A stretch of DNA of 50,298 nt from Propionibacteriaceae bacterium (GCA_031262485.1 JAISHO010000034.1:1-50298); one strand, 5' to 3'. Positions 32,435-39,370 are shown, counted from the first letter of the stretch. A program made the numbers and translations. The notes: generated from the sequence alone by a model not told the origin.

Positions 32435-33811
32435 TCACTTGGTCAGTTCGAAAGCCATCTCGTCGAAGGCGGTGACGTAGGCGTCGATCGCCTCGTCGGT
32501 GTGGGTGATGGACAAGGTCCACTCCTCTTCACGGCCCGGGGTCATGAAGATCTTCCGGTTCATGTTCCAGAACCATGCCAGTTCGGTGACCTCGGCGTTC
32601 TGGTTGGCGATGTACGACTCGTAGTCGGTGATCTTGGCGGTGGAGAAGGTGACGCAGCCCTTCGAGGCGAGGCCGACAGCGTACCCGGGCAGGTTGTAGC
32701 GCTTGATGACGTCGTTGCACCCGTCGACGATGCGGTCGGAGAGGTGGTTGAGCCAGGTGTACGCCTCGGGGGTGAGGACCTCGAAGAGGTTGGCTTTGGC
32801 GGCCGACATGACGAGCGGGTTGCCGTTGTAGGTGCCGACTTGGTAAACGGAGTGGTCCTCGACGACGCTCATGACTTCTTCGGTGCCGCCGATGGCTCCG
32901 GTGGGCAGGCCGCCACCGAGGGATTTCGCCATGGTGACGAGGTCGGGGGTGACGCCGAACAACTCGGTGGCGCCGCCGGCGGCGACGGTCAGACCCGTCT
33001 TGACTTCGTCGAAGATGAGGACGATGCCGTATTTCTTCGTCAGCGCGCGGACGGCTTCGAGGTAGCCGGGTTCGGGCAAGACGATGCCGAGGTTCATCAT
33101 GGCGGGCTCCATGATGACGCAGGCGGGCAGGCGCCCCTCGGATTCGAGCTCCTTGACGCGCGCCTCCATGGCGTCGATGTCGTTGAAGGGGACGGGCACC
33201 GTCATGTGGACGGTGGCGTCGGGGATGCCGGCCCCGTAGGGGAGCGATTCGAGGTGGTTGCGGTCGCCGATCTTGTCGTAGGGGATGCCGATCGAGACCA
33301 TGACGGTGTCGTGGTGGCCGTGGTACGAGCCGAAGATCTTCATGACGGTGTCGCGTTTGGCATACGCGCGGGCGATGCGGATGGCGTCCATCGTCGCCTC
33401 GCTGCCGGAGTTGACGAAGCGCCACTTGGGGAGCCCGAAGCGCCGCGACAGTTCGCCGGAGACGTCGATGATCTCCTCGACGGCGCTGCCGAAGTGGGTG
33501 CCTTTCGGGTAACGCTGTTGGAGTGCGGCGCCGATGGCGGGATGGGCGTGGCCTTGGAGCATGGACCCGTAGCCGTTATGGAAGTCGAACATCTCATTGC
33601 CGTCGACGTCCCAGATCTTGCAGCCCTCGCCGCGGTCGATGTAGATCGGCCACGGGTCGCGCAGTTGGTAGGAGGAGGCGACCCCGCCGGACAGATGGGT
33701 GCGGGCTCGCTCGTACATCGCCTTCGACGCCTGAGTCCGCTCATTGAGACGGCCCTCTTCGCGTTCGGTCAGTTCCTTGACCCGGGTCGGGTCGATCATG
33801 GTGTGACTCAT
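32435..33811 (-). CDS. Class III aminotransferase, glutamate-1-semialdehyde aminomutase-like
   Basis: The 458-aa PLP enzyme has FVNSGSEATMDAIRIARAY, GSYHGHHDTVMVS, VIMEPAMMNLG, LIFDEVKTGLTVAAGG and the lysine segment LVTMAKSLGGGLPTGAI. The YHGHHD and EVKTG features resemble aminomutase-like class III members rather than GabT. It may act on putrescine or another amine feeding the GABA route; this is not provable here. ATG 33811 has AGAGTA (33818-33823; TACTCT on the minus strand) six bases upstream and no ribosome site, so it looks leaderless. An ATG at 33826 would overlap that box. It is the first gene of the minus-strand cluster. Confidence 0.85.
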   Translation of the reverse strand: MSHTMIDPTRVKELTEREEGRLNERTQASKAMYERARTHLSGGVASSYQLRDPWPIYIDRGEGCKIWDVDGNEMFDFHNGYGSMLQGHAHPAIGAALQQRYPKGTHFGSAVEEIIDVSGELSRRFGLPKWRFVNSGSEATMDAIRIARAYAKRDTVMKIFGSYHGHHDTVMVSIGIPYDKIGDRNHLESLPYGAGIPDATVHMTVPVPFNDIDAMEARVKELESEGRLPACVIMEPAMMNLGIVLPEPGYLEAVRALTKKYGIVLIFDEVKTGLTVAAGGATELFGVTPDLVTMAKSLGGGLPTGAIGGTEEVMSVVEDHSVYQVGTYNGNPLVMSAAKANLFEVLTPEAYTWLNHLSDRIVDGCNDVIKRYNLPGYAVGLASKGCVTFSTAKITDYESYIANQNAEVTELAWFWNMNRKIFMTPGREEEWTLSITHTDEAIDAYVTAFDEMAFELTK

Positions 33812-33851
33812 GGCGTCAGAGTACATCGCGACAGATGACTAGGATGAGTCG

Positions 33852-34556
33852 ATGAGACGCTCCCCTTTCCCGTTGATCCTGGGGGCGTTCTGCCTAGGCC
33901 TCGTGACGCTGTCGGCGGCCAATCCGCCCACGTGGCGTCTGTCTTTCCCCGAACTGCCTCCCCCTCCCGTCGGTCCTCTCGAACTCTCCACCCCCGCGGC
34001 GATGACGCCGGTGGGGGACACTCCCCCCATGGAGCCCTATGCCGGCGAGGGGATTCCCGGCTGGGTGTGGTGGACGATCACGATCCTCGTCGCTGTCGTC
34101 GTGCTCGTCCTCGTCGTCCGCATCGCCGCCCGGATCATCCGGGCTTTGCGGGCCGAGACGATCATCGACGCACCGAAGGTCGACTCACTGGCCAACGGCC
34201 GGGGCATCAGTGTGGCGACGTTGACGGACGAGGAGTTGGACGACGCCGTCACCCGTTCGTTGCGTCGTCTCGACGCGGCCGCCCACCCGGGCGACGCCAT
34301 CGTCGAAGCCTGGCTCGCCCTCGAGGAATCGGCCGCCGACAAGGGGATTGATCGTGATCCGGCGAGCACGCCGACGGAGTTCACCCTCGAGGTGCTCGAT
34401 CGCACCGCCGCCCCGCCCGAGGCCGTCCGCCGCCTGCTCCACCTCTACCACGAGGCCCGCTTCTCCCATCGCGTCATCACCGTCGCCGACGTCGCTGTGG
34501 CTAGGGAATCCCTCCTCGCCATCGCCGGCGTCCTCGTGGGGTCGGAGGGCCGATGA
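33852..34556 (+). CDS. DUF4129 domain membrane protein
   Basis: The 234-aa protein has an N-terminal signal/anchor (FPLILGAFCLGLVTLSAA), an extracellular Pro-rich stretch, a helix (WWTITILVAVVVLVLVVRI) and a C-terminal DUF4129 domain (AIVEAWLALEESAADKGI, PTEFTLEVL, LYHEARFSHRVIT). DUF4129 proteins usually sit beside MoxR ATPases and DUF58 proteins. The stop overlaps the next start (ATGA, 34553-34556). Confidence 0.88.
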   Translation: MRRSPFPLILGAFCLGLVTLSAANPPTWRLSFPELPPPPVGPLELSTPAAMTPVGDTPPMEPYAGEGIPGWVWWTITILVAVVVLVLVVRIAARIIRALRAETIIDAPKVDSLANGRGISVATLTDEELDDAVTRSLRRLDAAAHPGDAIVEAWLALEESAADKGIDRDPASTPTEFTLEVLDRTAAPPEAVRRLLHLYHEARFSHRVITVADVAVARESLLAIAGVLVGSEGR

Positions 34557-34948
34557 CGCCGAAATCCATCTTCGTGGTCGTCGTCGCGCTCGTCGCGGTG
34601 GTCTCCCTGGTCACCGGGACGCTCGATGTCGGCCACACACTCATCCTCGCGGCGACATTGATCGCGATCCGTCTCATCTGGCCCACCGGCCTCGCCCACG
34701 AGGACGCTCTGCCCGCATTGGCGACGAGGACGCGATCGGGCGGCCGCAAGGATCCCTCCGACCTGTCGTGGGCCGCCTTCGACAGCAATGGCGTCGCCTC
34801 GGGGAAATTGCGCCGCCGTCTCAGTGACCTGTGTGGCGATGACGTCGCGCTGCGCCTTGTCAAAGCGGAGATCGACACCGCCACGAACGCGAACAAGTCG
34901 ACGGTCTTGCGTTGGCTTCGTCTCATCGAACAGGAGAGGACCCCATGA
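34553..34948 (+). CDS. Small membrane protein of the MoxR operon
   Basis: The 131-aa product has two adjacent hydrophobic segments (IFVVVVALVAVVSLVTGTL and LILAATLIAIRLIW) followed by a soluble C-terminus (LCGDDVALRLVKAEIDTA). No named family is recognised. ATGA overlaps on both sides tie it to the DUF4129 and MoxR genes, so it is likely a component of the same membrane unit. Confidence 0.75.
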   Translation: MTPKSIFVVVVALVAVVSLVTGTLDVGHTLILAATLIAIRLIWPTGLAHEDALPALATRTRSGGRKDPSDLSWAAFDSNGVASGKLRRRLSDLCGDDVALRLVKAEIDTATNANKSTVLRWLRLIEQERTP

Positions 34949-35937
34949 GCCCCGACCATTCCCCGACCCCACCGCTGCCTCCCGCCGAGGTCGCCGCTCA
35001 TGGGGCGCGCGTCCTCGACGCCGTCGGCCAAGCGGTCGTCGGGATGCGCGAGCCCCTGACGATCGCCCTAGCCGCGCTCATCTCCGGCGGCCATATCCTC
35101 TTCGAGGACGTTCCCGGGGTGGGGAAAACCCTCGCCGCCCGCAGCCTCGCCGCCGCCCTCGGGCTGGAGTTCACCCGCCTGCAGTGCACCCCCGACCTCT
35201 TGCCCGGCGACATCACCGGCTCGACGGTGTTCGACCCGAAGACGCGCGCCTTCGATTTCCGCCCCGGCCCCATCTTCACCGGCCTGCTCCTGGCCGACGA
35301 GATCAACCGGGCCGGGCCCAAGACGCAATCAGCTCTCCTCGAGGCGATGGCGGAGCGTCACGTCTCCGTCGACGGCGTCAGCCATCCGCTGCCCGACCCC
35401 TTCCTCGTCATGGCGACGTCGAACCCGGTCGAATACGAGGGCACCTATCCCTTGCCCGAGGCCCAACTCGACCGCTTCATGATTCGCCTTGCCGTGGGCT
35501 ATCCCGACGCCGATCAAGAACGCGACATCTTGCTTCGGCGGGTCGGTCGGCGATCCGAGGAGGCGGTCGTTCCCCAGATCGTCGACGCCGAAATAGTGCG
35601 ACGGATGCGCGCCGGCGTCGAAGCGGTCGACGTCGACGACGATGTCGCCCGGTATTGCGTCGATCTGACGGCCGCGACCCGCCACCACCCCCAGCTCGAC
35701 ATCGGCGCCAGTCCCCGCGGCTCGCAGAACCTCCTCCTGCTGGCCCGTGGCCTCGCCGTGCTCGACGGGCGCGACTACGTCATCCCCGAGGATGTCAAAC
35801 GCGCCGCCGTCCCCGTTCTCAGCCACCGCGTCGTCCTCACCCCGGCCGCCTGGGCCGAGGGGGTGGGCACGGAGAAGATCATCGCCCAGATCCTCACCCG
35901 GATCGCCGGCCCGTCGGCGGCGGGGCACAGCGAGTGA
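34945..35937 (+). CDS. MoxR family AAA+ ATPase
   Basis: The 330-aa protein has Walker A FEDVPGVGKTLAARSLAAA, Walker B LLLADEINRAGPKTQSALLE, sensor MATSNPVEYEGTYPLPEAQL and a C-terminal lid domain (GASPRGSQNLLLLARGLA). MoxR ATPases act as chaperones for vWA/DUF58 partner proteins. ATG 34945 follows GGAGAGGA and overlaps the upstream stop; it is followed after 4 bp by the DUF58 gene. Confidence 0.94.
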   Translation: MSPDHSPTPPLPPAEVAAHGARVLDAVGQAVVGMREPLTIALAALISGGHILFEDVPGVGKTLAARSLAAALGLEFTRLQCTPDLLPGDITGSTVFDPKTRAFDFRPGPIFTGLLLADEINRAGPKTQSALLEAMAERHVSVDGVSHPLPDPFLVMATSNPVEYEGTYPLPEAQLDRFMIRLAVGYPDADQERDILLRRVGRRSEEAVVPQIVDAEIVRRMRAGVEAVDVDDDVARYCVDLTAATRHHPQLDIGASPRGSQNLLLLARGLAVLDGRDYVIPEDVKRAAVPVLSHRVVLTPAAWAEGVGTEKIIAQILTRIAGPSAAGHSE

Positions 35938-35941
35938 GACG

Positions 35942-37564
35942 GTGAGCCCCTTCGCCGAGGAGGCCGACCAGCGCGTCGTCTGGTCGGAGAGGAAGAGCGA
36001 CGACGAGACGACGCGGCACCCCGCGCGGACGATCGCCGTCACGCTCGGAGTCGTCCTCGCCGGTCTCGGCCTCGTGGTCGGACGCCCCGATCTTGTCATC
36101 CTTGTAGCACCCCTGCTGCTAGGTGTTTTATGGTCAGCGCCGGTGGTGGGGCGACCGGTGCTCCTGAGTCGACTGATCTCATCGCGCGCTCGTTCGTCGC
36201 GATCGAGGAAGGTTGGTTCCACCGACAGTTCTGGTCTCGTCCTCGCAGCCGCCATCACCGCCGAGCCGAGAGTGGTCACGATCGTCAGCGAGGGTGTGGG
36301 CCTCGTGCGGTTGCGGATCGACGCTGACGGCCATCGTCCGGTCGAGGCTGTCCTCGACGCCCGTCCGCTTCGGGTGAACGATGCCCTGCCGCAAGGTGAG
36401 AACAAGCAGGGTGACCCCGTCGATGGCACGGTGGCCGGCGACGGGAAGACGGCGCTCGACCGTCAGGCGATGATCGTCTCCGCGCCGGCCGTCGAATCTG
36501 CTCGCGTCAGCGCGGCTTGGCGGAGACGTCAACTGGGACGGGACGTCCCGGTGACGGGAATCGGGGTGGCCGCCGAGGCGGGCGATCCCTCCAGCAACCA
36601 TGCGGCGGTGACGGAGTTGTCCTACCGGTTGACGACGGAACGAACCGGTCCTCAGCCGCGTGTCAGGCTCGACGCCGACGGTTTCTCGGACGGTTTCGAG
36701 TGGCAGACCCCGTCGGTGACGCGTCTGTCCGAGGTCAGCGTCGTGCTGCCGGCCGCTGTTCCGCTGGGGCGAGTTCCGGAGTCGAGACGTTTGCGCGGGG
36801 CGACCGGGCCGGTCGACTCGCCGCGCCCGGGCGATGGGTTGGAGTTCCGCGACGTCCGCGAGATGCGGCCGGGGGATTCCTGGCGACGGATCGATTGGCG
36901 GGCTTCCGCGCGGACGGCCGGCGACGAAGTCTGGGTGCGGGGGACCCACGCGACCGGCGAGACGGTCGCCGTCCTCATCGTCGATTCGCGCGATGACGTC
37001 GGCCCCAGCTTGCGCAGTTGGCGCGGCCTCATTCCAGCCCGGGTCGACGAGCCGAGTTCCCTCGATTTGGCCCGCACCGCCGCCGCCTCGCTGGCCCACT
37101 CCCTCATCGAAGCGGGCGCCCGCGTCGGGCTGACCGACCTGGCGACGAGCCGACGCATGCTCGCCCCCGCCTCGGGCGTGCGGCAGGAACGGCGGATCAC
37201 TCACATGCTCGCTCTCTCCGCCCCGGTCGGCTCCCCGGCGCGGCGGGTCCGGGCCCCCCAGATGCCGACCGACGCCATCGTCTACCTCTTCACCACCCTG
37301 CTCGACGACGAGTCGCTGCGCCTCACCCTCGGCCTGCGCCGCACCGGGCACCGTGTCATCGTCGTCGACACCTTGCCCGAGATCCGCCCGACCTCGGAGA
37401 TCGGCATGGAGATCGCCTGGCGCATCATCGCCCTCGAACGCCAAGCCCGGATCGAAGGGCTCGAGGCGCAGCGTGTCCCCGTCATCGCCTGGGCCGGCCA
37501 GGCCCGCGATAGGGCCGGGGAACGGCTCGCCGGGCTGCGGGCCGAGGAGAGGAGGCGCCGATGA
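35942..37564 (+). CDS. DUF58 domain membrane protein
   Basis: The 540-aa protein begins at GTG 35942, just after the moxR stop; the frame upstream runs through moxR and is spurious. There are two N-terminal hydrophobic segments (TIAVTLGVVLAGLGLVVG, LVILVAPLLLGVLWS), a beta-rich central region, the DUF58 signature (FRDVREMRPGDSWRRIDWRA), and a vWA-like C-terminus (VAVLIVDSRDDVG, DAIVYLFTTLLDDE). It is the expected MoxR partner. No strong ribosome site is seen, so translation probably depends on coupling. Confidence 0.9.
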   Translation: MSPFAEEADQRVVWSERKSDDETTRHPARTIAVTLGVVLAGLGLVVGRPDLVILVAPLLLGVLWSAPVVGRPVLLSRLISSRARSSRSRKVGSTDSSGLVLAAAITAEPRVVTIVSEGVGLVRLRIDADGHRPVEAVLDARPLRVNDALPQGENKQGDPVDGTVAGDGKTALDRQAMIVSAPAVESARVSAAWRRRQLGRDVPVTGIGVAAEAGDPSSNHAAVTELSYRLTTERTGPQPRVRLDADGFSDGFEWQTPSVTRLSEVSVVLPAAVPLGRVPESRRLRGATGPVDSPRPGDGLEFRDVREMRPGDSWRRIDWRASARTAGDEVWVRGTHATGETVAVLIVDSRDDVGPSLRSWRGLIPARVDEPSSLDLARTAAASLAHSLIEAGARVGLTDLATSRRMLAPASGVRQERRITHMLALSAPVGSPARRVRAPQMPTDAIVYLFTTLLDDESLRLTLGLRRTGHRVIVVDTLPEIRPTSEIGMEIAWRIIALERQARIEGLEAQRVPVIAWAGQARDRAGERLAGLRAEERRRR

Positions 37565-37638
37565 TCTCCGTCGAACGCGGAGCCTCCCAGCGCACGAGCA
37601 CTCTCCGTCGGCGGGTCGACGAGAGGGGGCGGCGATGA
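37561..37638 (+). CDS. 25-codon micro-ORF bridging two genes
   Basis: ATG 37561 overlaps the DUF58 stop (ATGA), and its own stop (37636-37638) overlaps the ATG of the next gene (ATGA). The frame is exactly 26 codons including stop. The peptide begins MISVERGASQ and is strongly basic (LRRRVDERGRR). It may be a translated bridge that carries ribosomes to the next gene, or a genuine small protein; the paired overlaps argue against chance. Confidence 0.5.
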   Translation: MISVERGASQRTSTLRRRVDERGRR

Positions 37639-38204
37639 CCCTCGTCGAACGGGCCGTCGCCCAGTACCGGCGCTGGCGCTACCGCGAACGTCCCATTCCC
37701 GCCGTCGTCCTCGAGGCGCCTAGTCTCATCCCCGCCCTGGTCCCCCGGGTGGTGGCGGCTCTTCTGCTCGGCGTCCTCGTCCTCGTCCCCGCCCTGTGGG
37801 TCGGGTTGGCGCCCATTCCCCTGGCGATCGCTGTGCTGGGGGTCGTGGCCGCCGCGATGGGGATGCCGGGGGCCATCGTCGCCGCCGTCGCGACGGGGAT
37901 CGCCGCCTTCTTCCTCGCCATCGGCCCGGCTCCCACGATCGGCCCGGCCATCCTTGCTCTCGTCTGCTGCGTTCACGTCGGGTGGCGCCTCGCCGTCGTC
38001 GCCGGATTGACCGGGTGGCGGGGATGGATCCAAGCCCACGCTCTCCTTTCGTGGCGTGACGTCGTCGTCCTTCTCATCGCGGCAGTGCTGTGGCTCATCA
38101 GCCTCGTTCCCGTGCCAGCGCCCGTCCCCCTAGCGATCGTCGGGGCGGTCGCCCTCGTCGTCGCTGTGCTCCGTGCGGCGCCCGGCGGTCGACGACGCTC
38201 CTGA
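37635..38204 (+). CDS. Polytopic membrane protein at the end of the MoxR operon
   Basis: The 189-aa protein starts at ATG 37635 after GAGAGGGGG. It has a basic head (MTLVERAVAQYRRWRYRER) and about five to six helices (VAALLLGVLVLVPALWVGL, AIVAAVATGIAAFFLAI, VVLLIAAVLWLISLV). No family is recognised. The position suggests a membrane partner of the MoxR/DUF58/DUF4129 set. Some operons of this kind end with a transglutaminase-like gene; none is present here. Confidence 0.75.
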   Translation: MTLVERAVAQYRRWRYRERPIPAVVLEAPSLIPALVPRVVAALLLGVLVLVPALWVGLAPIPLAIAVLGVVAAAMGMPGAIVAAVATGIAAFFLAIGPAPTIGPAILALVCCVHVGWRLAVVAGLTGWRGWIQAHALLSWRDVVVLLIAAVLWLISLVPVPAPVPLAIVGAVALVVAVLRAAPGGRRRS

Positions 38205-38268
38205 GCGGCGCGGCGTGATGATCGGTCGTCGCCACGATCATTGTTGTTCTAGTGGTCTGTCGCGTCTC

Positions 38269-38317
38269 TCTTGTCGTGTTCGTGGCGTCCGGTGTGGCCC
38301 CAGCCGCGTTGTCGTCG
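38269..38317. repeat. Dispersed intergenic repeat, copy 2
   Basis: TTGTCGTGTTCGTGGCG, TCCGGT and CCCCAGCCGCGTTGTCGT match copy 1 at 8826-8872 with a few substitutions and gaps. It lies directly after the MoxR operon. Confidence 0.45.
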
Positions 38318-38375
38318 TCGCCACGACATCGTCTCTCTTGTGGCGAGGCGGAGACACGCCCGCTCTCACGTCCGG

Positions 38376-38417
38376 TTGCGTCGATGTCATCCCTGTGCAA
38401 AACTGGAATCATTCCAG
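38376..38417 (+). promoter_or_regulatory. Putative promoter with Fur-family 7-1-7 palindrome
   Basis: CTGGAAT, C, ATTCCAG at 38403-38417 is a perfect 7-1-7 inverted repeat, the geometry bound by Fur, PerR, Zur and CatR-type repressors. TTGCGT (38376-38381), a 17-bp spacer and AAAACT (38399-38404) form a weak promoter that the palindrome overlaps. Downstream are a ribosome site and a small cysteine-rich ORF. Confidence 0.5.
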
Positions 38418-38442
38418 ATTACAAAGAGCCAAGGAGGTTTCC

Positions 38443-38529
38443 GTGCTTCGTCATTCGCGGCCGTCGCTGGATATCTCTTGTGGCTCTTGGTGTGTCTGCG
38501 TGAGGAGCTACCGCTGCGATCAGTGGTAG
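38443..38529 (+). CDS. 28-aa cysteine-rich small ORF
   Basis: AAGGAGG (38431-38437) is five bases before GTG 38443. The peptide contains CGSWCVCVRSYRC: four cysteines within 13 residues, plus two Trp. It is preceded by the Fur-type palindrome. It may be a metal- or redox-related peptide or a leader peptide whose Cys codons sense cysteine supply, followed by the structured RNA and terminator ending at 38822. No family is recognised. Confidence 0.4.
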   Translation: MLRHSRPSLDISCGSWCVCVRSYRCDQW

Positions 38530-38630
38530 GTGTTGTGACCCCCCGGCCAGCTCGCTCCGATGCTCGGTCAGGGCGCTCGTCCGCCTCACGGTGGGCGCAG
38601 TGTCCCATTTGTGGAGGGGCGAGCCATCGA

Positions 38631-38822
38631 GGTGGGGGCCGCGCGGATGGATCTCAGCGGCCCCCACCGACTCCTCAAGGTGGGGAAACGTCTCGGCGGT
38701 CGTGCCTGACAGCGCCGCGTGGGATGCGAGGGGAAGAACCATACGTGTGGGGTCGGGGCCGATAGTCGCCCTTGGGGCTTCGGCCCCACCGATGGATCTC
38801 TCTGCCAGGCCGACCGTTTTTT
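38631..38822 (+). ncRNA. Structured RNA element with duplicated loop sequence, ending in a terminator
   Basis: A 12-bp stem is formed by GGTGGGGGCCGC (38631-38642) and GCGGCCCCCACC (38657-38668). A TGGGGC, TTCG, GCCCCA hairpin follows (38773-38788). GATGGATCTC occurs in the loop of the first stem (38646-38655) and again at 38791-38800. The element ends with GGTCGG/CCGACC pairing and T6. The 5' end is not defined; it may be the tail of the transcript encoding the Cys-rich peptide or a separate small RNA. No known RNA family is recognised. Confidence 0.4.
38751..38822 (+). terminator. Intrinsic terminator with T6
   Basis: GGTCGG (38751-38756) pairs with CCGACC (38810-38815), extended by GGCC-type pairing and enclosing the UUCG hairpin. 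TTTTTT follows at 38817-38822. Confidence 0.6.
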
Positions 38823-38941
38823 CCGGGACGACGATGTCGCCTGACCCGGCCTCATGGTTCCACTTTCCTCTGTTTATCCCTTGTCAAAGCCTTTTCGGAC
38901 GCGTTCGGGCGACGGTATCTCGACCCTCAAAGGAGGACGAG

Positions 38942-38970
38942 TTGACGAACCCTGTAACGCGTTATAGAGT
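38942..38970 (+). promoter_or_regulatory. Strong promoter for the Y-RNA locus
   Basis: TTGACG (38942-38947), a 17-bp spacer and TAGAGT (38965-38970) fit the housekeeping consensus (TANNNT -10). The predicted start near 38977 coincides with the beginning of the terminal stem of the first RNA element. Confidence 0.65.
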
Positions 38971-39031
38971 AGGCGATGTCGCGGGCCGAACAGGGGCCGT
39001 TATCAACTTTGGTGTCACTATCTACGGATAG
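38942..39031 (+). CDS. Doubtful 29-aa small ORF overlapping the promoter and RNA element
   Basis: AAAGGAGG at 38929-38936 is followed five bases later by TTG 38942, opening a 29-codon frame. It contains VGDVAGRTGAVINFG and stops at 39031. The ribosome site is excellent and the peptide looks protein-like. However, the same DNA makes a consensus promoter and the paired strands of an RNA element. It could be a decayed gene start; I give it low weight. Confidence 0.25.
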   Translation: MTNPVTRYRVGDVAGRTGAVINFGVTIYG

Positions 39032-39102
39032 TCCGGTTCGACTCCGGGGAGCCGAGGGGAAACCCGAGGCTCATCTCGGCCCCTACCGCCATGCCCGCGA
39101 CG
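38977..39102 (+). ncRNA. Structured RNA with T-arm mimic (second Y-RNA-like element)
   Basis: The ends pair: GTCGCGGGC (38978-38986) with GCCCGCGAC (39093-39101). A second helix pairs AGGGGCCG (38992-38999) with CGGCCCCT (39077-39084). Inside are ACTATC, UACG, GATAGT (39017-39032); a tRNA-type T-arm CCGG, TTCGACT, CCGG (39033-39047); and GAGCC, GA, GGG, GAAA, CCC, GA, GGCTC (39049-39072), a GNRA hairpin with tandem G-A mismatches. The order T-arm then closed hairpin also occurs in the next element. No D-arm is evident. It is probably a noncoding RNA of the Ro system; the class is uncertain. Confidence 0.6.
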
Positions 39103-39111
39103 CTCGACAAT

Positions 39112-39314
39112 TGCACACGACATCCATCGCACTGTGGTCCGAGTATGGGCCGAAGGCCTCCGGTTATCTCTGAGGAAGCACGGGTTGCGGGTTCGAGTCC
39201 CGTCGGCTTCACGGCCGTAGCTCAACTGGCAGAGCAGTGGCCCGGCATCGCCGGGTATTCCCGGGGCCACACCATGTCCGTGCCCGGTCCACAGGGCGAT
39301 GGTGTCGTGTCGCA
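39112..39314 (+). ncRNA. yrlA: Bacterial Y RNA, YrlA-like, with permuted tRNA mimic
   Basis: The terminal stem pairs 39115-39122 (ACACGACA) with 39303-39310, leaves T39123 bulged, then pairs CCATCGC (39124-39130) with GCGATGG (39296-39302), CTGTGG (39132-39137) with CCACAG (39289-39294), and CCG with CGG. GGTCCGAG at 39136-39143 resembles the conserved 5' strand of animal Y RNAs. GCACGG (39178-39183) pairs with CCGTGC (39278-39283). Next come a T-arm (GCGGG, TTCGAGT, CCCGT; 39187-39203), a capped mini-acceptor (CGGC, GCCG; 39204-39217), TA as tRNA positions 8-9, and a D-arm (GCTC, AACTGGCA, GAGC; 39220-39235). YrlA RNAs are known tRNA mimics that bind Ro and tether partners such as PNPase. 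No clear promoter of its own is seen. Confidence 0.82.
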
Positions 39315-39370
39315 CGAGCCCACTCCTGTGGCGGCCCACTGCTGGGTCCGTCCTGCGGAAGGAAAACACT

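Noticed and set aside
39033-39072. 3' end of a tmRNA
   Set aside because: The T-arm resembles that of tmRNA, but there is no CCA-type acceptor end, no tag reading frame and no matching 5' end.
39187-39236. Ordinary tRNA gene
   Set aside because: A T-arm precedes the D-arm and there is no anticodon arm between a D-arm and a following T-arm; the order fits a permuted Y-RNA mimic instead.
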